NCBI GenBank assembly: GCA_036873755.1
Contig: JAVTVY010025193.1
Location: 39,040-103,039, forward strand
DNA from: Hanleya hanleyi
Taxonomy: Eukaryota > Mollusca > Polyplacophora > Lepidopleurida > Hanleyidae
Reading direction: 5' to 3'
DNA: 64,000 nt
Shown: piece after piece, positions 1-11,181 of the stretch
Layout: each line of letters begins with the position of its first letter
How positions within the stretch are numbered: position 1 is the first letter of the stretch
The notes under the pieces: generated by a model
Told to the model about the DNA's origin: nothing
Databases searched by the model: none
The model's input: only the letters and a program-made list of their open reading frames with translations
Program-made: the position numbers and the translations under genes

Positions 1-57
1 CAATGTATGTGTATGCTATTTTCTCAACTGCTAGCAAGAATAGGAAAGACGAATCAG

Positions 58-3000
58 TCAATCACTATCGCTGCCACTCTCCAGTTGGTCCTCGTCGCTG
101 GAGTCTCCGTCTTCGCTAGAGTCGTCGCCGGTTTGCTGTTCTCTGTCCTGCCCTTCCTGAAGAATATCAGCGAGCTGAGGAGGAAGTACTTCTCCGTCGC
201 ACCATTTGTGTGCCAACACGCCGTCTTCCATTGTCTTGTGTCGTCGGAGGAGTGTCTGGTTTTGCTACATGAGCTCGTTTCCAGATGCCATCCTGGTAGT
301 TCGCGCGCTTGATGTGTTCTCTAAGACAAACACGTAGCGGTGGGAATGTTGACAATATTCTTCTTCGGATTCAAATTGTTCCGCTCCCTATCGCCACACT
401 TCTCAGTCAGCATCAGAAATCGTAGCTCGTCCACTTCGGTGATCGGCGTAACTCTGTACATCAGACACGTAAACTGCTCCAACTCCAAGAACAGGTCCTC
501 TGAAACGGTCCACGTTTGGCCCAGCTGACTGAATACTTCCTGCAATCTAGGTGAATCTTTAATGGATTTACTTTGCCAATTCCTTAGAATGAACTGGTGG
601 TGTCATATCTGGTGAAAGCGTGTAGGGCTAGCAATACTGTGGCGTGAAGTCAACTGCTAGTTTTGAAACATCAAGCAAACTTCGCTTGTTGCCAGCTCCA
701 GTATCAAACAAAACTCGTATTTTCACGTTGGTAGCATAGTACAGAAGAATGAAGAAAATGTCAGTGTCAGGATTTTGAACACGGACACATTCGTACTTCT
801 CTTGCTCTGCATATTTAGCGTACAGAACAACCCTGGTATCTGTTTCCTCTTGATCGGATTGAAGTGACATTATTTCGGACATTTGATCAGATTCCCCATC
901 ATCTGACGTCAGCTGGTAGGCACTCCATTCGCAGATTGCTATGATGAACTTGTTCCACAGTTTGACGCTGAACTATTGATTTACCCACACTTGCAAGATG
1001 AGTTTGACCAGCTGCTGTTTGCTTTCGTCATTTGTAAGAAAGTCCTTCCAGTTCTCTTGGTCTCTTGGTGTTCTCGCCCTTGACAACCCTATTTTCTCCA
1101 CAGCCGCGGTTTTTCCTTTCCATAGATTTGATAGAATTCTCTTTGTACATGTCGGTACTGAAGACCTCGTTCGACCTTCCAACGGTGCTCAGGTCAAATA
1201 GCTTGTGACTGATCTGTTTGAAGGTGCCCGGTACCTCTATCATGCAGTAGAATGTTGCGTTACCATCATCAATGTTCAGAGTTGTATCATCGGGAGGCGT
1301 TGATGCGTACTTCAATCCTTTAGTCAGGTGATGGAAGCCTTTGATTTATCAGTTTTCATTGGAAAGCCGTCTGGAGTTCCGATTGAGGAAGGCACGGGCA
1401 TCAAAGGATACATCATCATCTCCCGGAGATTGACTTTCTCGTCATGATGTTGTGAAAGTACCAGTAGTTGGAATGCTAGATTTCCATGTTGTTTGTACTC
1501 TACTATCCGATTGTTCGACGTTTTGACTTTGACCTTCACACTCATGTCTGCGAGCGTCTTCAACTTCTGTCTCTTTGTCGGATCAAAGAAGTGTTCGTTC
1601 TTCTGTAATCTGTCCTTCATGAATTCTTCTTTGGCACGTTTATCAATGTTTTCCGCTGTAAGGGCATACGTTTGGACGTCAACTGTTGCGGCTGCACCGG
1701 ACGAGATACAATAAAGCTTCTCTTTGTCCTCTACTTCAAAGGGATTCATGAAACTTTCAAGGGCTTGTGTTATGTTCTCGATTGCCGTCTCACTCTTCGC
1801 AATCTGAGATGACCGAACATCCCGGTGGGTATTTCCTCTTGAAGATTCCGTCATGTCGGCCATTTGCAGAGTCGCCTCCAAATACTTGAAGCGTTCATGG
1901 GCCGTCTTTGCCCATCGCTGATAGGCGCCGTAGTTGTTTAAGACACCATGAACGTCTCCTCTATGGTTTTGTCTACTGCACATAGATTTCCCAGCACCAA
2001 AGATCGAGCGACGCTGATAGTCCCTCTTTTCAGCAGTTCTGTGGCTCCAGGATGAGATTCCTCGAGGTTTGCCAAGAAGACAGAGAAGTAGGTAAGATAC
2101 CGGGCATAGTTTTGCCCATCAAAGCTGAAGAACAAATCGGCCAACTTGCTCAGACAGAATGCATGCACATGGTAGTCGTTTGTCTTCACTGCTTGCAGAA
2201 CCGACAGAACCAGCCAAATGTGATCCATGTAAGACAACCAGAATTGAGCGGTGCACCCGAGTTTGCCATCACGTGCTGACTCAATTCTCTCATCACGGAT
2301 TCAAGGTTGTCCTTGCTGCGTACTTTCACTAGTATCATCACCTTCTCTAAGGATGCTGGTGGCAAGTCAGTGAACGGATGGTCATGATTCTTGGTTGAAA
2401 GGTACTTCTGGAGCAGTAACCTCTCCAACCCTTCCATCATTGATTTATGACAGTAGATGGGCCTGCTGTAATGTTTTCCAGAAACCACGCCCTTCATACA
2501 GCCACTCGACATAGCTCCGGCCTCAAGTAGAACATCTGCTAATCCAGAACCGTTCATCTTCTTGTCTAGCATTTTTAGGTAAGCACAGGTCAAGTGAAAT
2601 GTGCCAATCATGACTATGTTTTGTGTAGTGACCAGGACTCTTCCGCAGATTGGGATAGGCTTTCATACATACTCCCAGATCAAAAGTGGTTATGGCAAAC
2701 TGTTGTCCGACTACTTCTGTTGCCTCTTGTGAGCATAGAATGCATTCCTTCGCCGTTGAATACTCAGTAATAGGATGATTTATTACTGGGTAATAATCGA
2801 CTGTGGTTGGACGTTATGGCACTTGTCCAGTCTCCGAGATGAAACCGCCCCAGCCAGGGACCTTCTGCGTTTCAGTACTATTCATTTCTTGAATAGCCCA
2901 CCAAATCTGGTTGACTTGGTTACCGGTCTTCATGGCCACTTCAATTCCCGGTATTACAAGGCGAGAAATTTTCATAGTGGGACTATCTGGTTGACTTATG

Positions 3001-3608
3001 TAGCACGGTGGGAGACTGTCGTGTTCAGCAACTTTCAGAGAACGTTCTCCAGTTCTGGTTATAGGCGGCGTTGTCGAGCGACTACTGCTGAGGTCGTCTG
3101 ACTGGTTCAGGTGGATATCTTGCAGCATGGGATATGTCGATGGAACCACTGCCAGAAAGGTCATTGACGAATTGGTCGAAGTTGTCAAAATCCGAGTGAA
3201 TCATTGACTGACCTGGTGGATGTCGTATTATCTGAGGTGTTAGTAGTGTAGATACTTCTTCCAAGGCTACAGCAAATGCAGTTTCGAGCTCCATGGCAAA
3301 TGAGCAGCTTTCACTAATGTTGACTAATGTACTCAGCTGGGCACTTCTGAAAAGAATGCTAATGCTGCTGGGCATAGGTCCTGGCCAATGGAGTTGATCA
3401 AGCGCGCAACTTTGTCAGATGCTGGTGTTGAAGTTTGTCCACTTATTAACACACACAGAAACCTCTGGATGTCAACAGGCAGAGGATCATCCATACTTTC
3501 CAGATAGGAGGCGGTTGGTGGCCATGGTAGTCTGTCAGCGTTGGTGAATGCATCACTGATCACTGTCCGCAAGTAGATGGCCACATCTTTTAGGTGGTCA
3601 GCAGACCC
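58..3608 (-). pseudogene. Decayed multicopy invertebrate ORF with PIN/FEN-like nuclease core
   Basis: Read right to left, successive minus-strand segments reconstruct one long protein of a family I know from many mollusc, cnidarian and amphioxus genomes. In order I see the N-terminal LPWPPTASYLES and INSIGQDLCPAA, LFRSAQLSTLV with FAMELETAFA, DYYPVINHPITEY and FDLGVCMKAYP (about 2640-2800), YMDHIWLVLS with DLFFSFDGQNYARYL and HPGATELLKRG, FSTDMYKENSIKSMERKNRG, then EETDTRVVLY and VRVQNPDTDIFFILL. Next come HAFTRYDTTSSF, HIKRANYQDGIWKR and GEVLPPQLADIL, and an acidic tail ending at the stop at 58-60. The DTD and HAFT.CDT-type motifs suggest a PIN/XPG-like nuclease fold (inference). The copy is dead: the segments lie in different frames, the invariant Cys of the HAFT motif is Tyr, and a TAA stop follows it near 590. 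The segment starts at a plausible splice acceptor (CTGCAG, 3609-3614). Family membership is confident; function and transposon status are not. Confidence 0.85.
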
Positions 3609-3611
3609 CTG

Positions 3612-5622
3612 CAGATAAATACAGGTAGCACATTTAACAGGATGTGTATATAAGATTTGATAAGAGAATATAACGAAAACATTATAAAACATATTTCGGT
3701 AAAGCCTAGCCTAACTAGCCTACGTAATACAACAGAACATAAAAAATCATCTATAAAGATCAATAAACAACCCAAATGAAATGATTCAAAGCTTAACCAG
3801 TGCAACTTCAAACCAACTTTATACTCACAGATGTCGTGTTGATTGTGTCTGTGAATAGAGAAGAATGTTGAATTTAAACTGCTAAAACTCCCCCGGCCAT
3901 TGCCGTTTACAAATGCCGAGGTTTCATTTTGCAACCGATAAATGATATTTCGAATCCATTAAATTTAGGCCACTGTTAACATGCATTATGTTAGTAACGA
4001 ACGAAAAAACAATAAATAATCAACCATGATTAGTAAAGCTTTAAAACGAATACACATACTTACCTGGTTTGAAAGACCTGTTGTTTATTTTTTCCATCTC
4101 ATATCATTCATATTCAAGCAACACCATAATTCAATGAAATAACTCTCAAAACATCAAACAGAATAATCATTAATAGAGTTTTATTTCATTAAAATACATT
4201 TATGTCACATGATTGTTAACAACATTTGCTCAAAATTGTCCTTTACCTCCGAAAAATAAACTGTGAGCATAGCTGAACTTCCAGTAAACAACTGTCAACC
4301 AAAGTCTGAATATTTTCGTGCAGACCAGTGTTTTACTCGCGTTGACAAAGGAGAGTCGTAAAAATGCGGACGCTCACGTAAGTGAAATTGCACTTGATCC
4401 TGATAAGGGTAGAGTTTGCACAATGGAAGATATTTCACTTGTAAACAATGTTACAGGTTGATTATCTGTCTACAGGTTGATTATCTTATTATTAGCTTAT
4501 TATAAGCTTCACGGAAATCCTTCAGAATCCTTGCCGATCAACCTTTTCGTGTGACTCCTCCAGAATCCTTGCCGATCAACCTTTTCGTGTGACCCCGCAG
4601 ACTCCTCCCCCATCTCATTACTTCCCTCCCAAATTTTCGTAACCTCCGTATACTACAATCCTTTGTTTCACATGATTTTATTCGTTCGTGTGCAGTGAAA
4701 TAATAAGTTCAACCGAAACAATAACAGCATACCTGGAAGCCACACTTGAAGTAATTTCATACTATTCATTGCATAAGTAACATAGTGCTAAGTTAGTTAT
4801 CCATGTTACTGCTAGTATAAAACGTTGGAAATATTTCAGCGTATTGAAGCACAAAATACAAATAAAAACAATATATTAAACCAGGCTACGTAGATGATGT
4901 TGCAGAAATATGACTAGTTATCAGTATTGTTTGTAGTTAGTCAATTTTGACATTTTTTTCGTGAAATTTGGATGGCCCCCTACTGACGTCATAATATTGA
5001 AACGTTTTTTGTTTTGGACTGATTCCTCCGTTTATGCTGAATTACAAGATACCTCATTTCAATCAATTAGACATCAAATAAAAAAGTTATGAACATTTTA
5101 GCAACGCCATCCCCTTGCCGTAAACGCAAAATAAAGGCGTTAGGTGCAATTTTAACTTCTCTGAAATCCAAATTTCTCGCGTTTTAACATATATTTTCTT
5201 CTTTGGCACATTCCAAAGTACTAAATAATCATAGTTTCGGAGAGTGGTGGGGGGTGTGTGCAAGGACTCAGTCAACGGACTATAAAGACACTCACACCCA
5301 TTAAATGTACCGGCTAGAGCTACAGGGAATACAATTCGGAAAAACTGCGTTTGTGATGATGAGAGCATCAGTGTTAAACAGCTAGCACCTGAGTGTATTC
5401 CACCCTCACAGCTATTATTGTCATAATTATTAAATCTGGAGCCGTGAAGTCTATTAAAGAATCATCTAACAATTACTATGCTACTTCATCGGACCGTTTT
5501 TATTATAAATGTATCTCAAATTTGTTTGATGACCCCGCTGATGTGCTTGAGGCAGCGCGCATATTAACATTGATAATCCTGATGATGTAGAAGTTCTCTG
5601 ACCTTCGTCTTTAATTTTGTAG
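3612..5622. other. Non-coding, AT-rich stretch
   Basis: No convincing exon is seen. Near 4523-4592 a ~34-bp sequence (CAGAATCCTTGCCGATCAAC and following) occurs twice in a row. The + strand ORF at 5393-5590 is open over 65 codons, but it ends only 33 bases before the acceptor of the 5623 exon and does not join in frame. I leave it as probably fortuitous. Upstream exons of the + strand gene may lie here or beyond the window. Confidence 0.5.
4058..4063 (-). promoter_or_regulatory. Candidate splice donor upstream of the decayed minus-strand ORF
   Basis: The minus strand reads CAAACCAG then GTAAGT, a near-consensus 5' splice site. It could end a leader exon whose intron runs to the acceptor at 3609-3614 before the PIN-like ORF. 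No open coding frame supports this exon, so it is only a site call. Confidence 0.3.
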
Positions 5623-5818
5623 GTGACTTTACTACTCTTATGTGTACCGGTAGTGGCAGGAATTCCTAATGTGGATTCGTTCATCCGACCACTGTATAAA
5701 ATGGAGGAGAACATTCAAAACGACATAAAGGAAATGGTGGAGAAAATCACAAACAACAACATCTGCGAAAAATTCGAATTAAATTTCGAAGTACTAGAAA
5801 GGAAAGTCCAAGGAACGG
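5623..5818 (+). CDS. Exon 1 seen: hydrophobic helix plus charged helical segment
   Basis: The acceptor is TTTAATTTTGTAG and the donor is ACGG followed by GTAAGG. The exon encodes 65 codons plus one base. It starts VTLLLLCVPVVAGIPNVDSF, followed by KMEENIQNDIKEMVEKI and NFEVLERKVQGT. An upstream exon is required, because the exon opens in frame directly after an acceptor rather than at an ATG. The LLLL stretch followed by an amphipathic helix resembles the end of a Hook-type domain such as that of NuMA; this is a visual impression only. Confidence 0.6.
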
Positions 5819-6221
5819 GTAAGGACCTGGTCACTCATAGTCCTCATAGTGTGAACATGACGCCCAGGGGGAATTCTGTTTTCGTATAAACGTACCTATC
5901 ATGCCTGTAGGAATCAATGGTAAGACTGCCAGACTCTGACTTTGCCTTGTCTGACAGAGTGGCAATTTTCTTTAGAAAATCCTGTTACAGGGGATTTCAT
6001 ATTAGTTTATCGTTTGTGGCTGATGTGATGTTTACCAACTCACCATATTGCTCTTGCAAATGTGAAGTTGAACAGTGTTGTTTTGTCTGAAGTTGCAAAC
6101 TTGCAAGTTAACTTCGACTGTCTTGCTGATATCTGATTGTGTGATGGGCTTTCAAACAGCCACTCAGTCAATCAAATGAATCAAATGAAGTAAACATAAT
6201 ATTAGAAGTTGGCAACTTCAG

Positions 6222-6350
6222 ATAGGAGGAGCAAAGAACTTACATGTGATGTTTTGAGATTCATTCTAGGCATGAAAGACATCCTGATCAGCTATTATGA
6301 AATCGACGGCAAGACTCCTTTAAGGACTCGGGACCTGTTTACAGAAAGTT
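6222..6350 (+). CDS. Exon 2 seen: charged helical segment, uncertain 3' border
   Basis: The acceptor is GGCAACTTCAG. The first two bases complete a codon with the G left by the previous exon, giving DRRSKELTCDVLRFIL and then GMKDILISYYEIDGKTP and LRTRDLFTE. The 3' border is a weak donor (GAAA then GTTTGT). With it, the frame joins exactly to the exon at 11057. Two alternatives exist. Acceptors at about 6438 and 6550 lead to short terminal exons that hit stops within 10-25 codons, which would make 5623-6580 the end of a separate gene. Confidence 0.5.
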
Positions 6351-6784
6351 TGTTTCTATCTCTCAGTCAAAACGCTATATATTGTCATGACCTATTAATT
6401 CTGTATAGCCGGCTGTCCTTTAATTTTTAATTGACCAGAAGACATCACAAAATCTATGAAACAAAACCTCCCCAAATTCCTGATGGCTATCTGAAGAAAT
6501 CAAGTTTTGGGCTTGATCCAATTTTTTCTGTCCGTCTCTCCTTTCTTCAGGAAAACCATCCAAAATATCACATGAAAAATGAGTGAGCGAATTTCATCTC
6601 ACAGCGTATGTTATTGACTTCAAAGTCGCATAATCGGAATAATTAGCTAAACTGTGTTCATTCAAACATTCATATCTTCTAAACGAGTAAAGAATTTGAG
6701 ACATAAGAGACGCCTGTGTACCTTTGTATATGTGTCGATAAATAGTCCAACGTTTTGGAAGGATAATAGGAGTTATTGAAAAGC

Positions 6785-6960
6785 AAAACTTAACACAAAT
6801 GAGCCTCACGAGGCTCCCAGGGATTGACCTGGGTTGTGTCAGGGTAACAATAGGCCTCAGCTCCTCAGAGAGTTTCTCGTAAGAGGAGACTAACTGGGGC
6901 ACCCGTTAGGGATCCCGGGTGTGAAAAAGAATAGGACCATACCTGTAGGGCCAGTAGTAT
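6785..6960 (+). repeat. SINE-like interspersed repeat, copy 1
   Basis: The copy contains GCCTCAGCTCCTCAGAGAG, GTAAGAGGAGACTA and GGGTGTGAAAAAGAATAGG. The same blocks in the same order occur at 9745-9995, 34340-34520 and, partly, 58255-58365. The best-preserved copies end in a tail with GCGACGTTAAATCATATTCA and CACTCACTC. This copy lacks the tail and runs into another repeat. No tRNA-like A/B boxes were confirmed. Confidence 0.6.
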
Positions 6961-6999
6961 GTAGAGAGCATATTGACGTAATGGCGCCTCACTGCGCAT

Positions 7000-7110
7000 G
7001 CGCAGGTGAAAAAAACGGAAGTGCGCAGGTCACGTGCTTTGGTGCGCAGGTCACGTGCTTTGGTGGCGCCCCCTAGTGGTGTGGGTCTGCGCATGTGTGT
7101 GACGGTGCCA
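7000..7110. repeat. Interspersed repeat with CTCF-like motif, copy A
   Basis: GCGCAGGTCACGTGCTTTGG occurs twice, followed by GGCGCCCCCTAGTGGTGTGG and CTGCGCATG. A related copy lies at 8190-8290. The sequence at 7066-7079, read on the minus strand, is CCACTAGGGGGCGC, which fits the published CTCF core consensus. Binding is inference. Confidence 0.55.
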
Positions 7111-7249
7111 TCGCGCGAGACCTTGGACCCCGGGGTCTCAGAGCTTAGACGTGGCTGATTTTGTACTGACCTTCAACATCCTGGTTTTCCATCCGAGGGC
7201 CTTGATTGAGTCGTTCCTCAGTCTTACATAAGATAAAATATAAAAATTA

Positions 7250-7440
7250 GTCCACATACACTGAATTGAAATAATATATATATTTTTCCCCTTAAAAGTT
7301 TTTTTTTATTATTATGGTAATATATCTTTTTCTATATAAGTATATAATATTTATATATTTTTTTCTTAAAAGTTTATAAGTAAAAAATATTTGGTAATAT
7401 ATCTTTTTGTGTATAAGTATATATATATATTAAATAATAA
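7250..7440. repeat. AT-rich low-complexity tract
   Basis: Runs of TATATATA and poly-T alternate, and TGGTAATATATCTTTT recurs twice. No other signal is seen. Confidence 0.7.
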
Positions 7441-7714
7441 CTTTATCATACCACAGACTCAAATTTATTCGTTTTAGATCTCTCGCAGTCTCAGGTATCC
7501 TTACACTCACACGCGCTGCTCACGTACACCTACTTCCACCCACCCACACATAATGCTCGCACACACCCAATCACAATCCGACGCGTGGTAGATAATATGC
7601 ATGCAATTCTCGTAGAAAAATTAAAATAAACAGCAAAACATACTAAAAAACTAAAAATGATGAGATCATAGGTATCGACAGTCCTTATTTCACAAAACAA
7701 ATATGAACCTATTC

Positions 7715-7965
7715 AACCCCTTTCCTTATTCTTGTCTTGAAGCAACATAAGGTAGGGGATTGTTTGATATCATCAGGTAAACTGTTCCATAATTTGGAAC
7801 CGATATAACTGATAGACGACGGTCCAAATCTGCTTGTTCTGACTTGAGGAATTTCATGAGTGAGAACACCTCGCAAGTTCTAATCACATTTTTTTAGTTT
7901 AAATAGTTCTTGTATGTATATCGGGGAATGTCCATGTATTGCTTTGTATACCTCAGTCGCTAACC
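7715..7965 (-). mobile_element. LINE reverse-transcriptase C-terminal fragment
   Basis: The minus strand translates to VYKAIHGHSPIYIQELFKLK, then NLRGVLTHEIPQVRTSRFGP and SISYIGSKLWNSLPDDIKQS, interrupted by one TAG. This pattern (a line of the form ...R..YG..SI.Y.G.KLWN.LP..IK...) is typical of the C-terminus of many invertebrate non-LTR ORF2 proteins. The stop codon splits the ORF, so it is a dead fragment. It may be the downstream end of the RT at 9074-9569, same strand, with 1.1 kb of other repeats between. Confidence 0.75.
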
Positions 7966-7999
7966 GTCTTTTTCGTGTGTGTTCTAAACCAGACATTTT

Positions 8000-8165
8000 A
8001 GCGCGTACATCCCGATACGCTTCAACTTCCGGGTTTCCCACCGGGTGTTTCATCCGGGTTTCCCACTGGGTTTTCCATCCGGGTTTTCCCTCTGAGTATC
8101 CCTCTGGGTATCTCTCTGGATTGCGCCGTACTGTGAATCAGTCTTACATCCGGGTACCCTGGATT
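8000..8165. repeat. Short degenerate tandem repeat, CCGGGTTTCCCA-type
   Basis: The motif CATCCGGGTTTCCCA and its variants (CACCGGGTGTTT, CACTGGGTTTTC, CTCTGGGTATC) recurs about seven times at 12-22 bp spacing. No coding meaning is seen. Confidence 0.6.
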
Positions 8166-8189
8166 TAACATGAACGGCACAGGTCTCCG

Positions 8190-8290
8190 GCCCGGCCGCA
8201 CGCATGCGCGGGTATGGCCGCAGGAAGTGCGCTTCTCACGTAGTTTGGTGGCGCCACCTGGTGGTGTGGGCCTGCGCAAGTGTAGATGCT
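8190..8290. repeat. Interspersed repeat with CTCF-like motif, copy B
   Basis: This is a related copy of the 7.0-kb repeat. GCGCTTCTCACGTAGTTTGG is followed by GGCGCCACCTGGTGGTGTGG and CTGCGCA. Positions 8251-8264 on the minus strand read CCACCAGGTGGCGC, again a full match to the CTCF core. Confidence 0.55.
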
Positions 8291-8560
8291 AGGATGTGAC
8301 GTCACTTCCGGTCTTTATGTGGCATGTATTCCTTCGCGATGATGCGATCTGCCGGTGATGCGGTCGCGGAGAGAAGCTTCCGCGGACAGAATGTAATCCC
8401 GGGACTTCAAATACGCGGGCCGCTGCTTTTCGCCTGATTCGCCTATGACGTAACTATGACGTCACATCCGGGTCAAAAGGTCACAGGTCAAATCCAGGAC
8501 TAAGGTCAATAGTGCCTTCCGGCAATCTCTGATCATCTCCGGCAATGTTCGGCCATCTCC
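8285..8560 (+). repeat. Diverged copy of a GC-rich interspersed repeat
   Basis: It contains GTGATGCGGTCGCGG, CTTCCGCGGACAGAA and AAATACGCGGG in order. Better copies with the same blocks lie at 35915-36205 (same orientation) and 40380-40870 (inverted). Confidence 0.6.
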
Positions 8561-9073
8561 GGACAATTCCGAAGCACCCATGGAATGCGCAGGGTCCCCG
8601 ACAATATTACCATCTATTTGCCCGTGTTAAATGGCCAGTGGGGAACAGTTTCCCCAAAACCGTATTGGCACGAAAAAATATGCATGAATCCATGAGAAGG
8701 AAGACTTACAGTAATAAACATAATCTATAGGTGTTGGACGCGTCTTCCTGGTCTTTACCCGCACCTCGAACTAGTTTTTTCACTTCACTTGTTGCTCTTG
8801 TAACTTACCATCTTCCTTCCTCGTCTGTGTTTTGGGTGGTGACTCCGGTTCCCACTCGGCTTCCTAAGTCTGTGGAGGTTGCGTCGATCGTTGTGCACGT
8901 ATCGGCGATTGCTGGTCGCGCTGCATTCAGGCCCAGCGCTGGGAGTTCCCCACCAATTCCTGTGGTACATGCATGTCTTTCAAGCCTTGGGCAAAGACCT
9001 CCCATCCTTGAGGATCCGCGTGCGGCCTGCCTTGACGCATGATTCACACACGTATGGCTTATTCTATCACAGG

Positions 9074-9569
9074 TCAGACTAACATGTCATACATTTTTGT
9101 GAAGGTCTTAAAATTCACATCACCGAGGCGTTTACATTTAGCAATTACAGGACCTAAGGCTCGTCCAGCAGAATTTGCAACGTGTTTGGAAAATATATCT
9201 ATATCCATAAACTCGTTAACATGCAAGCCAATATAATTATATTCATCTGTAAGTTGAATATTAGCATTGTTGCAAGAAAATGTAAATACCACGGCAGCGA
9301 AAGTGTATAACTTTTGTCTTTTGTTCATTAACTTCCATAAAATTTCTACCACACCACAGACCAAGAGTGTCAAGCATAGCTTGTAGATCATGTTCATTTT
9401 CGGCTAGCAAGATCAGATCGTCAGCATACAACAGAAGGCTAAGTGTCTCGATAGTATCTATATCAATACCAAGGGTCAGTGCTTTGATTTCTTCGGCTAG
9501 ATCGTTGATAAACAGATTGAAATGTAAAGGCGAAAGTACACAGCCTACACCGCAGTACACACAGTGCAC
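9074..9569 (-). mobile_element. Non-LTR retrotransposon RT fragment (YADD box), frameshifted
   Basis: The minus strand encodes GCVLSPLHFNLFINDLAEEI (RT motif before the active site), then LLLYADDLILLAENEHDLQA with the catalytic YADD, then GLWCGRNFMEVNEQKTKVIH. After a frame change near 9300, NYIGLHVNEFMDIDIFSKHV and LGPVIAKCKRLGDVNFKTFT follow, then LV*PVIE*A, where stops replace the expected W and Y. This is a reverse-transcriptase palm/thumb region, inactive through at least one frameshift and two stops. Confidence 0.85.
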
Positions 9570-9649
9570 CGCAGTCTACATTAAACCAATCAGTATAGTT
9601 ACAAGAAGGTACCAACGCCCCTCCCCATCCCTTCCCTGTCCCGTCGTGA

Positions 9650-9705
9650 AATAGATAAAAAAAATATTGAAAGCGACGTTAAAGACTATTCACTCACTCC
9701 TAGAA
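9650..9705 (+). repeat. Isolated tail of the SINE-like repeat
   Basis: It reads GAAATAGATA then TTGAAAGCGACGTTAAAGAC and TTCACTCACTCC. Similar tails lie at 41985-42050 and 45298-45362. Confidence 0.6.
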
Positions 9706-9744
9706 AGGGATCTCCTCATGTTGCACACGTAACGCACATGCTAC

Positions 9745-9995
9745 GTGCGGCCCCGTGGGGCTTCCAGGGATTGATCTAGGATATCGTTGTGCACACCGCA
9801 GGTCATGGTAAAAAAAGCCTCAGCTCCTCAGAGAGCTTGTCTGAGGCACATGTTGGGTTTCCAGGTGTGAAAAGGAATAGGACCCCACCCGTGCGGTTCC
9901 CGGGTGTGAAAAGGAATAGGACCGAACGCCGTGATATGACTGAAATATAGTCGAAAGCGACGTTAAATCATATTCACTCACCCTGTTACGTGTGT
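9745..9995 (+). repeat. SINE-like interspersed repeat, copy 2 (most complete)
   Basis: In order it carries CAGGGATTGATCTAGG, GCCTCAGCTCCTCAGAGAGC, GGTGTGAAAAGGAATAGGAC twice in tandem, and GACTGAAATATAGTCGAAAG with the ATTCACTCACCC tail. The internal 45-bp doubling is specific to this copy. Confidence 0.65.
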
Positions 9996-11056
9996 GATGG
10001 ATATAAAACATGTCTATCATATCACTCACTCATACACTAAATATTCATGATATTGAATTATTATGTAGATGTGAAGCCAAAGTTAGAGAAAACAAAGTTT
10101 AACCAATTCATACTTGAAACTGTAGCAAGAGGAAAAACAAAGGTCAACTATTCAAGTGTTACACGTGACACAGCTTTTGTATTGATGAACAAGAAAAAAT
10201 ACCGAAGGATATGTTGAAACTAAGACAAATAGTTAGAATATACTAATAATGGTTTTCTTTCGTGAAAAGAAAATTGTGATCTATCTCGGCAAAATTATGA
10301 AATCCCAGTCTTTTGACATTGAATATGTTAAAATTTTGCCCACAGTTCTTACATTTTCGATGGACTCACCTCTGAAAATTCCTCTTTGCATCAGATAGTA
10401 TAAACACCTGTGTGAAATAAATTCACAGAGACAACTTGCTACCAGTAATATAAAATTTTCTTTATTGGGCTCATAACTAGCGGAATCGCCCATGATGGAG
10501 TGGACCCCCAATAATTGATTTTGCCCGTCCTGTAGGCGTCGGATGGGTGCTGGGTATATTTTGTCATCTGTGAGCTGATATCAGTACACAGGTTTAATAC
10601 GGGTCATGAATTACCTTGACTTCATTGAATTCTGAGGAAGAAATATCAGGACCTGGAAATCCATGAATTCTGACAATATTTGTAAGGATTCCTGGAAAAG
10701 TCCTTTAATTTTATTGTCCCCCACATCGAGTCAGATTTGTATGAAACATCATAGTTGAAATAAATATTCATTCCATTCTTTGTACATTGTTGGATTTGCT
10801 GAATGGAACATGGTAAATGGTGTTAAAAAAATGTCCAGGAAAATTAAGTTAACGGTCCTGGAAAAAAATTGTGTGGACCTGGAAAAGTCCTTGAATTTTG
10901 TCTTTTACAACGGGTAGGAACCCTATAGATGTAAATGTATAACACTGCTTTAGCTGGAGTCCTGGTAATAGTGGTTGGTGTAACGCTGCTTTTTACAATA
11001 TCATCATTATATATCCATTAATTGTTCATTAAAAACATGTATTGATATATTTTCAG
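9996..11056. other. Intronic sequence with a small dispersed motif
   Basis: No exon is seen. GGACCTGGAAAAGTCCTTGA at about 10880 and related text near 10650-10710 and 10840 (CCTGGAAA...AGTCC...AATTTT) are partial copies of one motif. Otherwise I see nothing. Confidence 0.5.
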
Positions 11057-11181
11057 TATTCAGCTATAGCCCAGCGCTAACTCCCCACAGGAGAAATTCA
11101 TGTCTGGAGGAGTTTATGTCACCTCTTTTGTCCGGCCCCATTTCAGCATCAAATTTTCCAATCCGAGTTAACTTTAAGCAA
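11057..11181 (+). CDS. Exon 3 seen: Ser/Pro-rich linker
   Basis: The acceptor is ATATATTTTCAG and the donor is AAGCAA then GTAAGT, both strong. Two bases complete the split codon, then 41 codons read FSYSPALTPHRRNSCLEEFM, SPLLSGPISASNFP and IRVNFKQ. SP/TP and RRNS sites make it a plausible phosphorylated linker (inference). A shorter exon from a second acceptor at 11147 is possible and keeps the same frame. Confidence 0.65.

Noticed and set aside
5393..5590. 65-codon + ORF just before exon 5623
   Set aside because: No usable donor. The gap to the next acceptor is 33 bases, and joining gives a stop.
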